From contig NC_083341.1 of NCBI RefSeq assembly GCF_019175385.1, forward strand, positions 16,004,203-16,068,202: DNA of 64,000 nt. Reading direction: 5' to 3'. The stretch comes from Lycium barbarum. Its lineage: Eukaryota > Streptophyta > Magnoliopsida > Solanales > Solanaceae. Positions 45,286-58,900 of this stretch are shown here, one piece after another. Made by a program: the position numbers and the translations under genes. The notes under the pieces were generated by a model that was not told the origin of the DNA, did no database searches, and saw nothing but the letters and a program-made list of their open reading frames with translations. How positions within the stretch are numbered: position 1 is the first letter of the stretch; each line of letters begins with the position of its first letter.

Positions 45286-45524
45286 AAAAAAAACATTTTT
45301 GAATTTTATACCAATCGAATCTTGACACGTAAAATAGGAGAGGCCCATGTATTATTTTAACTTTTTAAGAGTACAACTGTATGAATATTACATCACATCA
45401 GCTACAACTGTTTGTATACACGTAACGTCAAATTTCAAATTTTAATTTACTAAAAGTAGTTTAGATTATTTAATAACGCATAGTAGTAGATAAGAATAAA
45501 GAATTGCAGCAGAGTTTCAGGAAC

Positions 45525-46078
45525 CGTTTGGAAATGGAATTATTCATATTTCCCGAATTTTTTCACTTTATTTAAAATCAATATTTAATCATAAAAATTT
45601 CAAATATAATTTTAAATTATATTTAGAAATCATTTGACCATGAGAATTATTCAATTTTTTTCCGAAAATTCTTTTCACTTTATTTGAAAATCATTTTTTG
45701 GCCTTGAAAATTCAAATACAACTTGAAACTTTCACTTTTTTCTTCTTTCATTTTTTTTCCACTTTCAGTACATTCAACAACAACAATATACCCAGTATAA
45801 TACTATAAGTAGGTCTTTGGGAGGATAAGATATAAACAAAACTTACTTTTACCTTTGTAGGACAAAGAGATTATTTCCAATAGACCTTCAGCTATAAAAA
45901 CGTGATCAATGCAGGATTATAAGAAAAATAAGACAATAAAATATCGAGATATAAAACAAATAAAGCAACATATAGTAATACACACAATATGAATCTACGC
46001 GATTAATCAAATACAACTCTATTTTCAGTTCTAACTTCAAAAATTCAAAATATTTGATTTTTGTGGCCAAACGCCTAC
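45525..46078. repeat. Composite MITE region just upstream of the channel promoter
   Basis: Starts near AACCGTTTGGAAATGGAATT and ends near TTGTGGCCAAACGCCTAC, with repeated GAATTATTC/ACTTTATTTGAAAAT blocks. Similar sequence is at 50405-50640. A SINE fragment interrupts it (45775-45898). Ends are approximate. Confidence 0.45.
45775..45898 (+). mobile_element. SINE fragment, Solanaceae TS-like
   Basis: AACAACAACAATATACCCAG begins a tract followed by GTAGGTCTTTGGGAGGATAA and GACAAAGAGATTATTTCCAA, then TAGACCTTCAGCT. This matches, with decay, the remembered tail of the tRNA-derived TS SINE family of nightshades. Confidence 0.6.
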
Positions 46079-46087
46079 TCAGTTTCC

Positions 46088-46095
46088 TATAAATA
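46088..46095 (+). promoter_or_regulatory. Probable TATA box of the potassium channel gene
   Basis: TATAAATA, followed by a pyrimidine-rich CTTCCCTCCTCCTACC, lies about 900 bases before the start codon, with the repeated leader in between. The assignment is by sequence only. Confidence 0.5.
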
Positions 46096-46347
46096 CCTTC
46101 CCTCCTCCTACCTTTTTTAGCCAAAAAGTTCACTCTCATATAAATCTGTCTATCCAATAGCCATAGATTCGGAAAATTTCAGTTAAACTTTGTCATAAAA
46201 TCAACATTTTCCAACTATATTTCTCTCTCTTCACCTATTCATACATTGAAGAACTTTCTAGAAGTTCAATACTTTGAAGCTAAGATCATCAGTCAACGGA
46301 TTTGACATTGCGAAGATAATCCTTTCAGTTTCTGCATAAACAGAAAG

Positions 46348-46362
46348 ATGAATCGAAATTAG
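46348..46362 (+). promoter_or_regulatory. Upstream ORF 1, Met-Asn-Arg-Asn-stop
   Basis: ATG AAT CGA AAT TAG in repeat unit 1 of the putative leader. Four sense codons then stop. Confidence 0.45.
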
Positions 46363-46471
46363 CAGAACTATCCATTTTTTTCCCGATGATTTTGTGTTTA
46401 CTTTGAGAAAAACGGATTTCACATTGTATTGCGAAGAAAATCGATTCAGTTTCTGCTCAAAGAAATACTAG

Positions 46472-46486
46472 ATGAATCCAAATTAG
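46472..46486 (+). promoter_or_regulatory. Upstream ORF 2, Met-Asn-Pro-Asn-stop
   Basis: ATG AAT CCA AAT TAG in repeat unit 2, at the same place in the unit as upstream ORF 1. Confidence 0.45.
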
Positions 46487-46569
46487 CAGAATTTTCAATT
46501 TTCTCTGATGATTTTGTGTTTACTGTAACGGAGACAGTAAGATTCTACGAAGATAGATTCAGTTCAGAA

Positions 46570-46584
46570 ATGAATCAAAATTAG
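46570..46584 (+). promoter_or_regulatory. Upstream ORF 3, Met-Asn-Gln-Asn-stop
   Basis: ATG AAT CAA AAT TAG in repeat unit 3, at the same place in the unit. In units 4 and 5 the corresponding bases read ATC AAT CCA AAT TAG and in unit 6 ATC AAT CCA AAA TAG, without a start codon. Confidence 0.45.
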
Positions 46585-46993
46585 CTTAACTTTCATTTTT
46601 TTCTCTCTCTCATCATTTGTGTTTATTGTTGCTTTTGGAAGAAGAGTAAGATTCGTAGAAAACCGATTCAGTTTTTGCATACACACAAAGAAATCAATCC
46701 AAATTAGCTTAACTTTCGAATTTTCCTGATGATTTTGTAAGAAGAGTAACGGATACAGTGAGATTCGAAGAATATCAATTCGATTTCTGCAAAAACAGGG
46801 AAATCAATCCAAATTAGCTGTACTTGTTGGATTTTCCAGATGATTTTGTGTTTACTGTGGGAAGAAGAGTAACAGATACAGTGAGATTCGAAGAAAATCA
46901 ATTCAGTTTCTGCAAAAACAGAGAAATCAATCCAAAATAGCAATATTTTCGAGTTTTCTGTGTGAGTAACAGACACAGTGAAATCGATCTGAT

Positions 46994-49900
46994 ATGTCGA
47001 TGAGGAGAGAATTAATGGAGGAAGATGAGAGGAAGGGAAGAGATTCATCAAGAGAGTATAAGATGGAGGATTTGAGAAAAGATAGTTTGAAATCGTTGAG
47101 AACTGGTAACAGTCGATTAACGATGATGGAGAACGACTCCAGTAGTAGTCCCTCCACGTTTAGCAGGGAAAACGTCCTAAGAGGCATCAATGGCCTCAGA
47201 GGCATCTCGCAAAGTTTCCTCATTTATCCCGATGACAGGTACTCTTCTCACTCTCTGGATGCAGTAATCAATTTTCGTCATACTGTTTCTAAAAGGTGAT
47301 ATTTGAGGTGCGTTTTTGATCATTAATTCAAAATGTTTCAAAATGTTTCAGGTCCTAAGAATGAAAAAGTCAATCTCAAGTTAAAATTATGAAAGTGACG
47401 AAATTCGTTGTATTAAGCTTTACTTTAATATATAGAGTTAATGATCAAAAACATATATTTTTTTTTTTTTTTTTAAAGAGTTTCATATTTCAACAATTCA
47501 TTATTCAAACACACCTCAATGTTGAGTTAGCCTACACGTGTCTATTATTGATTGAGAATAAATATTTGAACAACTCATCGAGGTGTGTTTTAATAAAAAA
47601 AGAGTGATGAAAAGGAAGTAATGGATTGCTGGAGGGTATGAAACTAGCGAAAAAGTGATAGTTAGGATGTGTTTTTGACTATTAACTCTATGTCCTATGT
47701 GACATGTATTTGATTAGCTGGATTGTGAATATTAGATTAGTAAAGACTTGCACGTATATGGTGTTTTCACGAGACCACTGCAATTTATAATGGTTAACTG
47801 ATTTCGTAAATTAAAATACTCCATTATTAATTAACTATAATTGAACTGTCGAAGACTCTTGTTATGTACTGTATGTATTAAGTTAGCGGAATGAATATCC
47901 GATATACAGTAAATAAGTTTTTACCCAAATTGGTTGTACCAACAAAAAGGAAAAAACAAGAGGCAGTAGACTGAAAGGGAAACGTAAAAATGTCTGGGGA
48001 TGGCATGTTTGTGTACCATTCAGTTTAGGATTGTCAGTATACATAAACTAAAAGACGTACTGTCCCGAAAAAATTATCCTAGTTTTTTTTTTGTCTATCT
48101 CAAAAAAATTATCCGCTTTTATCAGATGATTTACAACCATACAAATATTTAAAATTTATTTTGAATTACATATTTTAAAAAAATCTTTTATTTTTTAAAT
48201 TTTATATCAAATCAAAGGAGGACAATCTTTTAGGAAGGGAGAAGTAATTTAATAGATTTATATGATTAGTGAGATTTATTGATCGTAGCAAGTTGTTTAC
48301 CGGAGGAGTTAATTTTTGGGTACCTTCACGAGAAAAAAAGATAACGGCGGCTTGTCATTTTTGGGTGTCAGATAAGAATCATTTTCGTGTGAGATATGCG
48401 TCATAGCTGGTGAGGATTTCGCGGATGTGCAGCAGACCTGTGCACATTCATTGGGTTTAGGGAGAACATAAGCCAGTTTGGCTAGAGACCATTGATTACA
48501 ACTAGAGTTGTCTTTGGCCAGCCAGGTCTGTCAAATCCAACCCAACTCTTTATTTAAATAGAGTTAAATTAAGATTTTTTTGACCTATATAGAAGTGAGG
48601 TTCAAAAGTCCAGCCTCTTTTGATCCGCCGGCCTCAAGGGTTGGGCTGAGGAAGGCCCTTGAGGTCGGAAATAACAAAAACTCAGTAAAATCCCACAACG
48701 TGGGGTGTGGAGAGGGTAGAGTGTACACAGATCTTACTCCTATCAATGTAGAATGACTGTTTCCGAAAAGACTAATAATTTAATTAATTTTTAAAAAATA
48801 TAAGTAAATTAAACAAAAAGATAAAAAGTAATGAGAAAAAAAAATGTACTTACTACTAAGTAGTAATTAGAAACTGGAGTAATACTTTTTAGTCTTAGAA
48901 TTTATATTATGTTTAAATTCTTTTGAACGTGATCTAAATCAGTGATTAAAAATAATAATTTATATTTGTTCTCTTGAATTTTTTCTTTTATGATATGGAT
49001 TTGCGCAAGAATGTATGGTAGAAGATTCTATTTCATATTGCAAAAGTTTCATGTTCAAATTGTACCAAAAATCACTTAGAAAATATTATTTCGGAAGACG
49101 AAAAAATTTAAAAGACTGTCCCGTCCTAGCCCGCGGCCCGCTTAGGGCTGGGTTGGGCTGTCATTTTGCAGACCCTTCAATTAAAAGGGTCAGCCCGTCC
49201 TAGCCCATTTAATTCTTCGATCCTTTAGGGCTGAGTTGGGTTGGGCAAGCCCATTTTGACACTTCTAATTACTAAGTAGTGCTACTCACATACTCCTATT
49301 TAGATTTTCAATGTATCAGAGGATAATTTAATAAAACATACACTTAATTAATGTAGTACATTTTAAGAGCTTGTTTGGATGGGCTTAAAAAAGCAGCTCA
49401 ACTTATTTTTTTGACTTATAAATTGTTTTTAGTTTATAAGTTGCTTTAGATAAGCTAGTCAAATGAGCTCAATTGTTTTTTTGGATTTATTTTAAGCACA
49501 AAATGGCTTTAAGCTGGCTAGCTAAACGCTCAAAAAAGCTAAAAAATAAGCCAATCCAGACGGGCTCTAAGACCTAAACAGATTAAAAGAGAACACAAGT
49601 ACTTATTGATTACTGCTATCTCTTATGTCTCGTACTTCAATTAGTAGTTCTATATAAGTTATACTCTCACCGTACTAGTTTAAGTATATTACTTTTCTTT
49701 TTGGTCTGTACTAAAAAGAGTATCTTTTTTTATATGTAGTAAGTTTCCAATTCCAATATTCTACATGATAAATTTAAGACTACAAGATTTAGAAGACAAC
49801 ATACATTTTTAATTTAAGATTACAGGATTCAAAAGTCTCCCTTTATTTTCTTAAACTCTGTGTTTAGAGTCACTTAAGGAGTACTTTTTAGGTCCCAATT

Positions 49901-52900
49901 TATATGATATTTTATTTTTATTTTTAGTTTATCAAAAAATTACTTTATTTAAAATTAATTTGATACTCCACATTTTATGTTGCACTTAATGAGATAACGG
50001 AGAGTCATATAAATACATATGGCTTATTGAAGTTACAAGTTTCAAATCATAAATGGGATAGAGGGGAGTAATAGTATTAGTGCTTAGCGTTCTCATGGGA
50101 AAAAAGGTATCCATTTGTTCATTTACTATTTATGCAGAGATTATAATATAAACTATGTGAAAAGATTAACAATGTAAAGATCATTAAATAACAAGTATAA
50201 TTATTTTTAGAAAGTTTTTTGCTTTTAAATAGTTTAATCAATTGAATGCTAATACAAATTCTATAACAAATATGCCATCCAAACTATAACGAACACTAAA
50301 TTTATGTTGGAGTCTATAGCTGTATAAAATTTATCTGTACTGGAAAGCACAAATTCGCAAATCGCATTACACTCATGACTCGCGTGTTCAATGAAATTAA
50401 AGCTCCCGTTTGTCCATAAGAATTATTCACTTTATTCCGGAATTAGCGTTTGGCCATGAGAATTTCGAATATAACTTGAAGTTGTATTCCGGAATACTAA
50501 AAACTTAAAAAACTTATTTTTTATTTTTTTTTCACTTTTTTCACCTTTTTACAATTATATTTTATCAAAAATTACAATTTTAAAAATTATGATCAAATAA
50601 AATTTCAACTCTAAAATTTAAAAAAAAAGTTTTTTTTTTTTTTTTTTTGGTACCTATGGACAAAGGGGGCCAAATTTCTGCAGGAACATGTGTACGCGGT
50701 TTAAGTTGTAGCCAGAAAAGATGTTTCAATATTAATAAGAGAAAAAGAAAAAAATAATTGGTGGCAAATAAGCTACCAACTATAACCTATCTCTCTCTCC
50801 GGCCCCACGTTGGCCGACCTATCATGTTACTGCTGCACCTGAAAGCAACATTTGTGACTTCTCATTTCTCAGCCGCTTTAGTGAGATTGGCTTGACTGAA
50901 GAGGGAGTTTGGGTTACACTTTTTAAGGAGCCATTTGGACGTGATTCAATCTCATGTGATGAAATCATGTTTGGACATACAATTTAAATTTCTTAAGAAT
51001 CTGTTTGGATGGGCTTATGCCTATAAGCTGCAAATAGTTTATAAGCTAAAAAAAATAAGTTGGAGTAGTCTAACTTATTTTTTTTTGTTATAAGCTGTTT
51101 TCAGCTTATAAGCTGCTTTAGATAAGTTAAGTCAAATGGACTCAATTATTTTTTTGAGCTTATTTTAAGCACAAAATGACTTTAAGCTGACCAGCCAAAC
51201 ACTCAAAAAAGCTGAAAACAGCTTAACGGGCTCTAAGTTGTAATTTTTTTTTATAAACATAAAAATTTCACAAGTTGTGAAAATTATAAAAATTTTTCCA
51301 ATTTTTATATAATCTTACCAAATGAGTAAATCATAATTCATAATAAAATTAATACACTACGAGAAGGTCTTTCTAAAAAATACAACATCAATTGATCAAA
51401 CTTTAGTTCAATAAAAAGGAAAATTTAACATGAATAGTAATGAACTACTCTTTAATATAATCCTCCCACATGGCACGAACAATATATCTACCAACTTATG
51501 GTTGGTAAACATGATTGGTAAATATATCTACCAACTTATGGATTTTTTTTACAAAATATAAATGTATGGGTCAAATTTTACATTTATATTTTTTGAAATC
51601 ATGATTTCAACTTCCCAAATCATGCCTTTTTGGATGATTTGGGATTTCATCTCATGAGATGAAATCAGAGATGAAATCGCATGTCCAAATGCTAATTTCA
51701 TCTCATGAGATGAAATCGCATGTCTAAACGCCTACTAAAAGTAGCTTATAAGTTGCTCCCTCCGTCCTATAATAAGTGTCATCTTAGCCAATAATTTTTA
51801 TCTCATAATAAGTGTCACTTTAGGAAATAAAGACCTAAATTAGCTAGTTTTTTTCAAATTTACCCTTAGACAAAAGCTGAAAAGTTAAAGTAACATCTAA
51901 ACGATGATTGGACAAGCCACATAATAATTTGGTATTGTTGGATTACCAATATCAAAAGGATTACTATTCATGCATGCTCTAATCAAGAGGAAAAAGTAAT
52001 TTATTTTTATTATGTAGGGATAATTTAGTAAACTTCACATTACATTATTGGTTTCTTAATATGCGTATTTTTGGGTAAGGTGACACTTATTATGAGACTG
52101 AGGGAGTAAAAGTTAAAAGTATAAGTTAGGAATATCTAACTTTTGATTTTGGCTTATTTTGTACTTTTTTGGCCTAAAAATAATAAGTGCTTAAAAATAC
52201 TTTTTATCTTTTTCAAACACGACAAGTAAAAAAGAGCTTAAAGCCGATAAGCAGTTAAAATAAGCCAATCTAGACACCCTCTAATACTCCCTCTGATTTA
52301 TAATAAGTATCCACATAGTTTTTTATTTTGGTCTAAAATAAGTGTCTGCTTATATAATCAAGAAGGAACTAACTTTATTTTTTCATATTTGTCTTTATTA
52401 AGTCCCAATTGACTAGATCTAATGTGTCAAGTTAATAGTAATATAGAAATTTTAATTAAGCGTAGTTTCGTCAAAATAGGAGTATAGTTTTTAAAGAGTT
52501 AATATTTTTTTAAAGGGCGTGGTAAGAGTTAAGTAGACACTTCTTTTGAACCGGAGGGAGTACTACTTGCGTTTCAATTCGTTCGTCTTAATTTGACTCA
52601 AAACGTTTAAAAAATAAAGAAGACTTTTCGATCTTGTGATTTAAATATGTCATATAGGATATTGGTTATGAAAAGTTATTAAATTTTAGTAAGTGATATT
52701 ATTTTTTAAATATATTAAAACGGAAAGGAAGACAAATAAATTAAAATGAAGGTGAGTAATAAAACTTAAGATTTAAGAAGGAGAAATGTGCGAATATAGT
52801 AAAACTTAAGAAGGAGAAATGTGCGAATATATTCTTTATTATTTGAATAGAAGTACATGATCCGACAATCTTGTTTATTTAGATATCTTATACGTATATA

Positions 52901-55900
52901 TAAAAATAAAAAAACTTTTATAAGAAAATATAAAACTAAAAACACTTTTATAAAGAACTATAAAACCAACTTGAACCTCAAAGACTTCGTACTCCACATG
53001 CACTCTTAAAATGCTAGGTAATAGGTCAAAAAACAAAATATCGCTTTTGGTGATTTGTGCGTATCGTTGTCCTGTAATTTCATCCATTTATATTTAATTT
53101 CTTTATAATATTAAATAAATAGTTGAAAATTATGTACCACAATAATTTTGGGTGGCGTCTGAATTTTGTTTTGGTGTAGTATTTTAAAGAATTGATTTTA
53201 GAAGTTTGGATTAGATTCATGCGTGGATTAACGTGTTTCTTTACCTTCTCCTAAGAAATTGGTTGAGTAATACTATTATCTTAGTGGTTGAACTAATTTG
53301 ATTTGTTAGTTTGAGTTGGTTCCATTTTTAGATACCTAACTAATTTTGTTTTCTGAGAAAGGAAAAATGGTTAAAAATACTCTCTACTATACGAAATATA
53401 TTAATGTTACTCTCCATTATGCTTTGGGGTTATTTATACCTTTTTCGTTAGCAAATTGTCTCATATTACCCTTACGTCTATCAGAGCTCCACCATGAAAG
53501 ATAACGGACACATAATCAAAAGTAGAGCAATAAATTTGCACCTTTCTCCTAAAATATTTTGACAGATGGGAATTCACCTAGTACACATTGGAGCTATATT
53601 AAAGTCAAAATAAATACAAGATGATTTGTTAACCGTAAGTGTATGAATAACCCCAAAGTATAACATATGATAAATTTAAGATTTTCTGTATAATGAAGAG
53701 GTTAATTTGGACCTTTTCCTTTAGGAAATCTGGTTTAGCTTTGTAAATTTGACATGGTTGGTTTATATGCTTATACATGTTTTTTTACATTGATAGTTTA
53801 TAGATTTTTTTACATTATTACTGAAGTTTTGCCTTTAATAACATGTTAGTTACTGTTTGTATCAAGTTACCAATTAATGCTTGTTATAGTGATTATGCGC
53901 AATTACTTATAAGTGATCTGATTGCGCAAGAATATCTTTTACACCATGCATATATAATTTAAACTCTTAAGAAAAATCAGAAGAAGCAGAAGAAGAACAC
54001 GAGAATTATGGGTGAGATGAAAAAATAGCTGCCAGTGGGTTGACAAGGTGGAAGGGGTTGCTGCTTGGAGGAGGAACTATAAAGTCTGACCTGACAGCAG
54101 TGGCTCGATGAGTGGCGTTAAGTTAAAAAAACTAATGTTTACAAAACTTATATTATAAAGAGAAATACTCCCCCCTATTCATAATAAGTGTCCACTTAAC
54201 TTTTTTATTTTGGTTCAAAATAAGTTAGTAATCAAGAAGAAATTAATTATTTTCTTCAAGTTTACCCCTATTTAGATAAGTGAATTTTTATGTAACCAAG
54301 AAATTACATTAACTAGTTAGTATTTAATTAAAGATGGTTTAGTCAAAATACATATTTCTTTTAAGAGTTAGTATTTTCTTAAGGGGCGTGCTAAAGGCTA
54401 AGTGGACACTTGTTTTGAATCGGAAGAAGTATATCATAGTAATAAAAGTTCCTAGATTTTACTTACACTCCCTCCGTGACTTTTTACTGGGTCCTTATTG
54501 ACTTGACACTCCCTTTTAAAAACTATTCATTAGAGGTTTGTTTTACTAAATTATCCTTATTAATTATGCTTTGAAAATCTAAGTTTGACTGCTAGTACTT
54601 TATGTAGTTACTTGATACTAATAATAAGAATATTGAAAGAAAATAATAAAACTATATTGAAAGAAAATAATAAAACTATCTTGATTTACTAAAATGGACA
54701 GGTAAAAAGAATTATCTATTTTTAGTATAAGGGAGAGGGACAAATAAACAGGAAAGAAGTGCTATATAATTATAACACAACTTTTTCTTTTTTCACACTA
54801 TAAGTGCATGTAATATGTTGCAGTATCTTATTTTCAGACTATTAGACTTTTATTACCAACATTTATGTATAATTATCTTTTAGGTAAAAATGTAAACTCA
54901 TAAACAAGCTCATAAAGTTAAACCGATTGACTTGATAATTTTGTATTAATAACTAACTTTTTCCTCTTTGTAATAAGTACATCATTAACTGATGTAAAGA
55001 AAGCACATTTGCTTGTGTTATGAGAGTTTTCATTTGCATCATCAGTTGCTTTCTCAATTCCATTGTTTTCTCGTGGTTTCCTATCATTTTAAGTCTCTTT
55101 CCGGAATATTTCTTTAATGTTTTACAACTGATGATCTAGAAAACTTGATGCAGGTGGTATAAGCTATGGGAGAAGTTTATCCTGATTTGGGCGATATATT
55201 CATCTTTTTTTACACCAATGGAGTTTGCATTCTTCAAGGGACTGCCGAGGAACCTCTTTCTCTTGGACATTTGTGGTCAAATAGCTTTTCTTGTCGACAT
55301 AGTCTTGCAATTTTTTGTAGCCTACAGGGATAGCCAGACCTACAAGATCGTGTATAAACGAACGCCTATTGCTCTTCGGTGAGTCCCCTTTTCCATCCTA
55401 GTTTACTATTTGCACAAGAGGGGATAGTGATGGATCCTACATGGTTTCGCAGGTTGGGCAGAACCTAGTGTTTCATGGTCGAATCTTGCATATATGTGTT
55501 AAAAACGAATATAGAAAAAATAGACATACATTTCAGAACTCATCTCAAATTCTGAACGTCTAAATTCTGAATCCACCACCGAAGAGGGATGCAACAGAAG
55601 GTATGCCTTTAAGTAAATTAGCTGATTTTCTCTCGTTGCAGGTACTTGAAATCTTATTTTATCGTGGATCTTCTCAGTTGCATGCCGTGGGATAACATTT
55701 ATAAGGTATATTCTCTCCAACGTCCTCTCTTTAACATGCTTTTTAATTTGCTAGCACCATTTTATCGGTCAATCTTTTGTTGTAATTCTTAACACATACA
55801 CACAAAGTCATCGCAGCGGAATATTAAACAGGAACTTACCTTCAGCCATAGTTGTTCAAGTGTGAGAATCGCCTTCTTTGTTTTACTACCGAATTGTAAC

Positions 55901-58900
55901 CCTGAAAGAAATAGTGAAAAAAAAAACCCTAGAGCCTTCTAGCCTATGCCTATCACAATTTCAGATTACTGGACTGATGGAGTCACAGGCGTATTTATAG
56001 GTAGGCCAGGGACTCTTAGGCAATAACTTTAACCCTAGGGACTTCTCCATAAAATATGGTTACCCTAGGGACACCTAATAAATGTTTCCTCCCATCAAGG
56101 AATCTTCCGGATATGCATAATCAAAATTATTATCTACTATATTCATTATTTACTTGGAAGAGAAGGTAAATAATTTGTTACCATAATTGTGGGCCCCATT
56201 AAATGTCTCATTAAAAGACAATATTCTTACATTCTCCCACTTGGCCCGCATATTATAATCAGATAATTGTTTGAGTGATAGTCATGGCCATAAACTTTAT
56301 TCACTCATCTAAATTTTTATGCAACAATCACTTCAACTAGAACACATTACTACACGAATCATGGCAGTCATGCTTTTAAACAAACACTTCCTTCCATGTA
56401 TTACGATGTACAATATATTCTAACAAAGTGTCCAACATCTTTATGGATAAACTTAATATAAGTCATTCAGAGTCCAACTTTATTGATCCAATGATCACAA
56501 CATAATACATGAAAACCAAAATGTGCACTGTCATGTATAACAAAGAAATGATAGTGTCTAGACCAAGTGTTAGAGAACAAAGCAAGACTAAACTGAGTTA
56601 CTAAGACCCATACGGGTTACATGATCCTTGAAAGCATTAGCTGGTAAACCTTTAGTCATAGGATCAGCAATCATCAAAGTAGTACTAACATGTTCAAAAC
56701 TCACATCTTGCTTCTTGACATAGTCTTTAACCATCAAATACTTTATGTCGATGTGCTTGCTTCGGCTGCCACTTTTATTATTCTTTGAAAAGAATATTGC
56801 AGCTGAATTATCACAAAAAATTCTCAATGGCCTTGCTATAGAATCGACAACTCTAAGGCCCGAAATGAAATTCTTCAACCATAACGCCTGTGATGTAGCT
56901 TCATAGCATGCAATAAACTCAGCTTTCATTGTGGATGTTGCAACAATGGTTTGCTTAACACTCCTCCAAGATACAGCGCCTCCAGCAAGAAGGAAAATGT
57001 ATCCAGAAGTAGATTTACCAGAGTCTTTGCATCCACCCAAATCAGAGTCTGAATATCCAATGACATCCAATGAGTCAGAATATTTGTATGAGAGCTTAAC
57101 ATCCTTGGTTCCTTGCAAATATCTCAAAACCCTTTTACCAGCTTTCCAATGATCAAGACCAGGGTTACTTTGATATCTGCCAAGCATTCCTACTGCAAAG
57201 GCAATATCAGGTCTAGTGTAGACTTGTGCATACATAAGACTCCTAACAAGCGAAGCATAGGGAATGCCTTTCATTTGCTCTTGTTCCAATGCATTTTGTG
57301 GACATTGATTCAATGAGAATTTGTCACCTTTAATGATGGGTGCTGCAATAGGTGAACAGTTTTTCATTCCAAATCTTTCCAGAACTCTTTCAATGTAGGC
57401 CTTTTGAGATAGTCCAAGTAATCTTTGAGATCTATCTCTGTGAATCTCTATGCCAATGACATAGGAAGCTTCACCCATATCCTTCATTTCAAAATTCTGA
57501 ATAAGAAATTGTTTCGTCTCTTGCAACAATCCCAAATCACTACTAGCAAGTAAAATATCATCCACATATAGGACTAGGAAAATATATTTGCTCCCACTTA
57601 TCTTATGGTATATACACTGATCAATGATGTTCTCCGTAAATCCAAATGAAGAAACAACATTATGAAATTTAATATACCATTGGCGGGAAGCCTGTTTTAG
57701 TCCATAAATGGATTTATTCAACTTGCAAACAAGGTGACTATTATCCTTATCACAAAAACCTTCAGGTTGACGCATGTATACCTCCTCTTCAAGATCTCCA
57801 TTCAAGAAAACCGTTTTCACATCCATTTGATGTAGCTCTAAATCAAAATGAGCTACTAATGCCATGATTATTCTTAATGAATCCTTCTTTGAAACTGGAG
57901 AGAAGGTTTCATGGTAATCAATGCCTTCCTTTTGAGTGAAACCTTTGGCTACAAGTTTGTCGTTATATCGTTCAATATTACCAGATGAATCTCTTTTGGT
58001 TTTATAAACCCATTTGGATCCTATAGTAGAGACTCCTTCTGGTAATTCAACGAGATTCCAGACTTTATTCTTGGCCATAGATTCCAACTCTTCTTTCATG
58101 GCATCATACCAAAGTGTGGAGTTCTCTCCACTGATGGCTTGTGAAAAAGAGCATGGTTCATCTTTAAGTCCAATATCATGATCAGACTCTTGAAGGTATA
58201 CAACATAGTCACTAGAAATTGCTGGCTTGCGAACTCTTGAGGATTTTCTTACTCCCACTGGTTCAGACACTCCTTCAATGGGTTCAGGTAAAGTGGGTTG
58301 ATCTTCATGTGGCTCCTCATGTGGTGGTAGCTCTTGAACTTGTTGCTCTTCAGACAGTTCATGAGAATTTGTCTGAACTACATTCAAGTTCCCAATGTAT
58401 AAAAGTACCACCGGTGGTTCCCTTATCTCTTGCAATTCCACCTCTTGAGTCGAACCACTCCCACTTACTTCATGTTCCTCAAGAAATTTAGCATTTCTAG
58501 CCTCAACAATTTTAGGAGAATGAGAAGGACAATAGAACCTAAATCCTTTAGAGTTAACTGCATAGCCTATAAAGAAACCACTTATTGTTCTTTCATCCAA
58601 CTTTTTCAAATGAGGGTTATAAACCCTCACCTCAGTTGGACATCCCCAAATGTGTAAATGGCTTAAACTAGGTTTCCATCCTTTCCATAATTCAAATGGC
58701 GTCTTGGGGACAGCCTTGGATGGAACCTTAGTTAAAATATACACAGCGGTTTTTAAGGCTTCACTCCATAAGGATAAAGGTAAACTTGATCTGCTAATCA
58801 TGCATCTTACCATGTCCATTAATGTCCGGTTCCTTCTTTCTGCCACACCATTTTGTTGTGGTGTTCCTGGCATGGTATATTGGGCAATTATACCTTCACT

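Larger units (their letters stand above)
46324..46993 (+). repeat. Six imperfect tandem repeats (about 110-123 bp) in the channel leader
   Basis: Each unit contains TTCAGTTTCTGC or a variant (at 46324, 46445, 46558, 46667, 46779, 46902), then a GAATCCAAATTAGC-like block, then GATGATTTTGTGTTTACTG. The last unit runs into the start codon. Units 1, 2 and 3 contain a minimal upstream ORF; in units 4 to 6 its ATG is changed to ATC. Confidence 0.85.
47239..55153 (+). other. Intron 1 of the channel gene, 7.9 kb, MITE-rich
   Basis: The donor is GTACTC and the acceptor is TGATGCAG. Contents are listed separately: SINE fragment, two Tourist-like, at least two clear and several decayed Stowaway-like elements, and family X. 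The remaining AT-rich stretches (for example 47700-48050, 49600-50400, 53100-54100) show nothing recognisable. No unrelated exon was found. Confidence 0.8.

Noticed and set aside
46704..47223. ORFs on the minus strand opposite the channel leader and exon 1
   Set aside because: Shadows of the leader repeats and exon 1; they share the repeat pattern and have no independent support.
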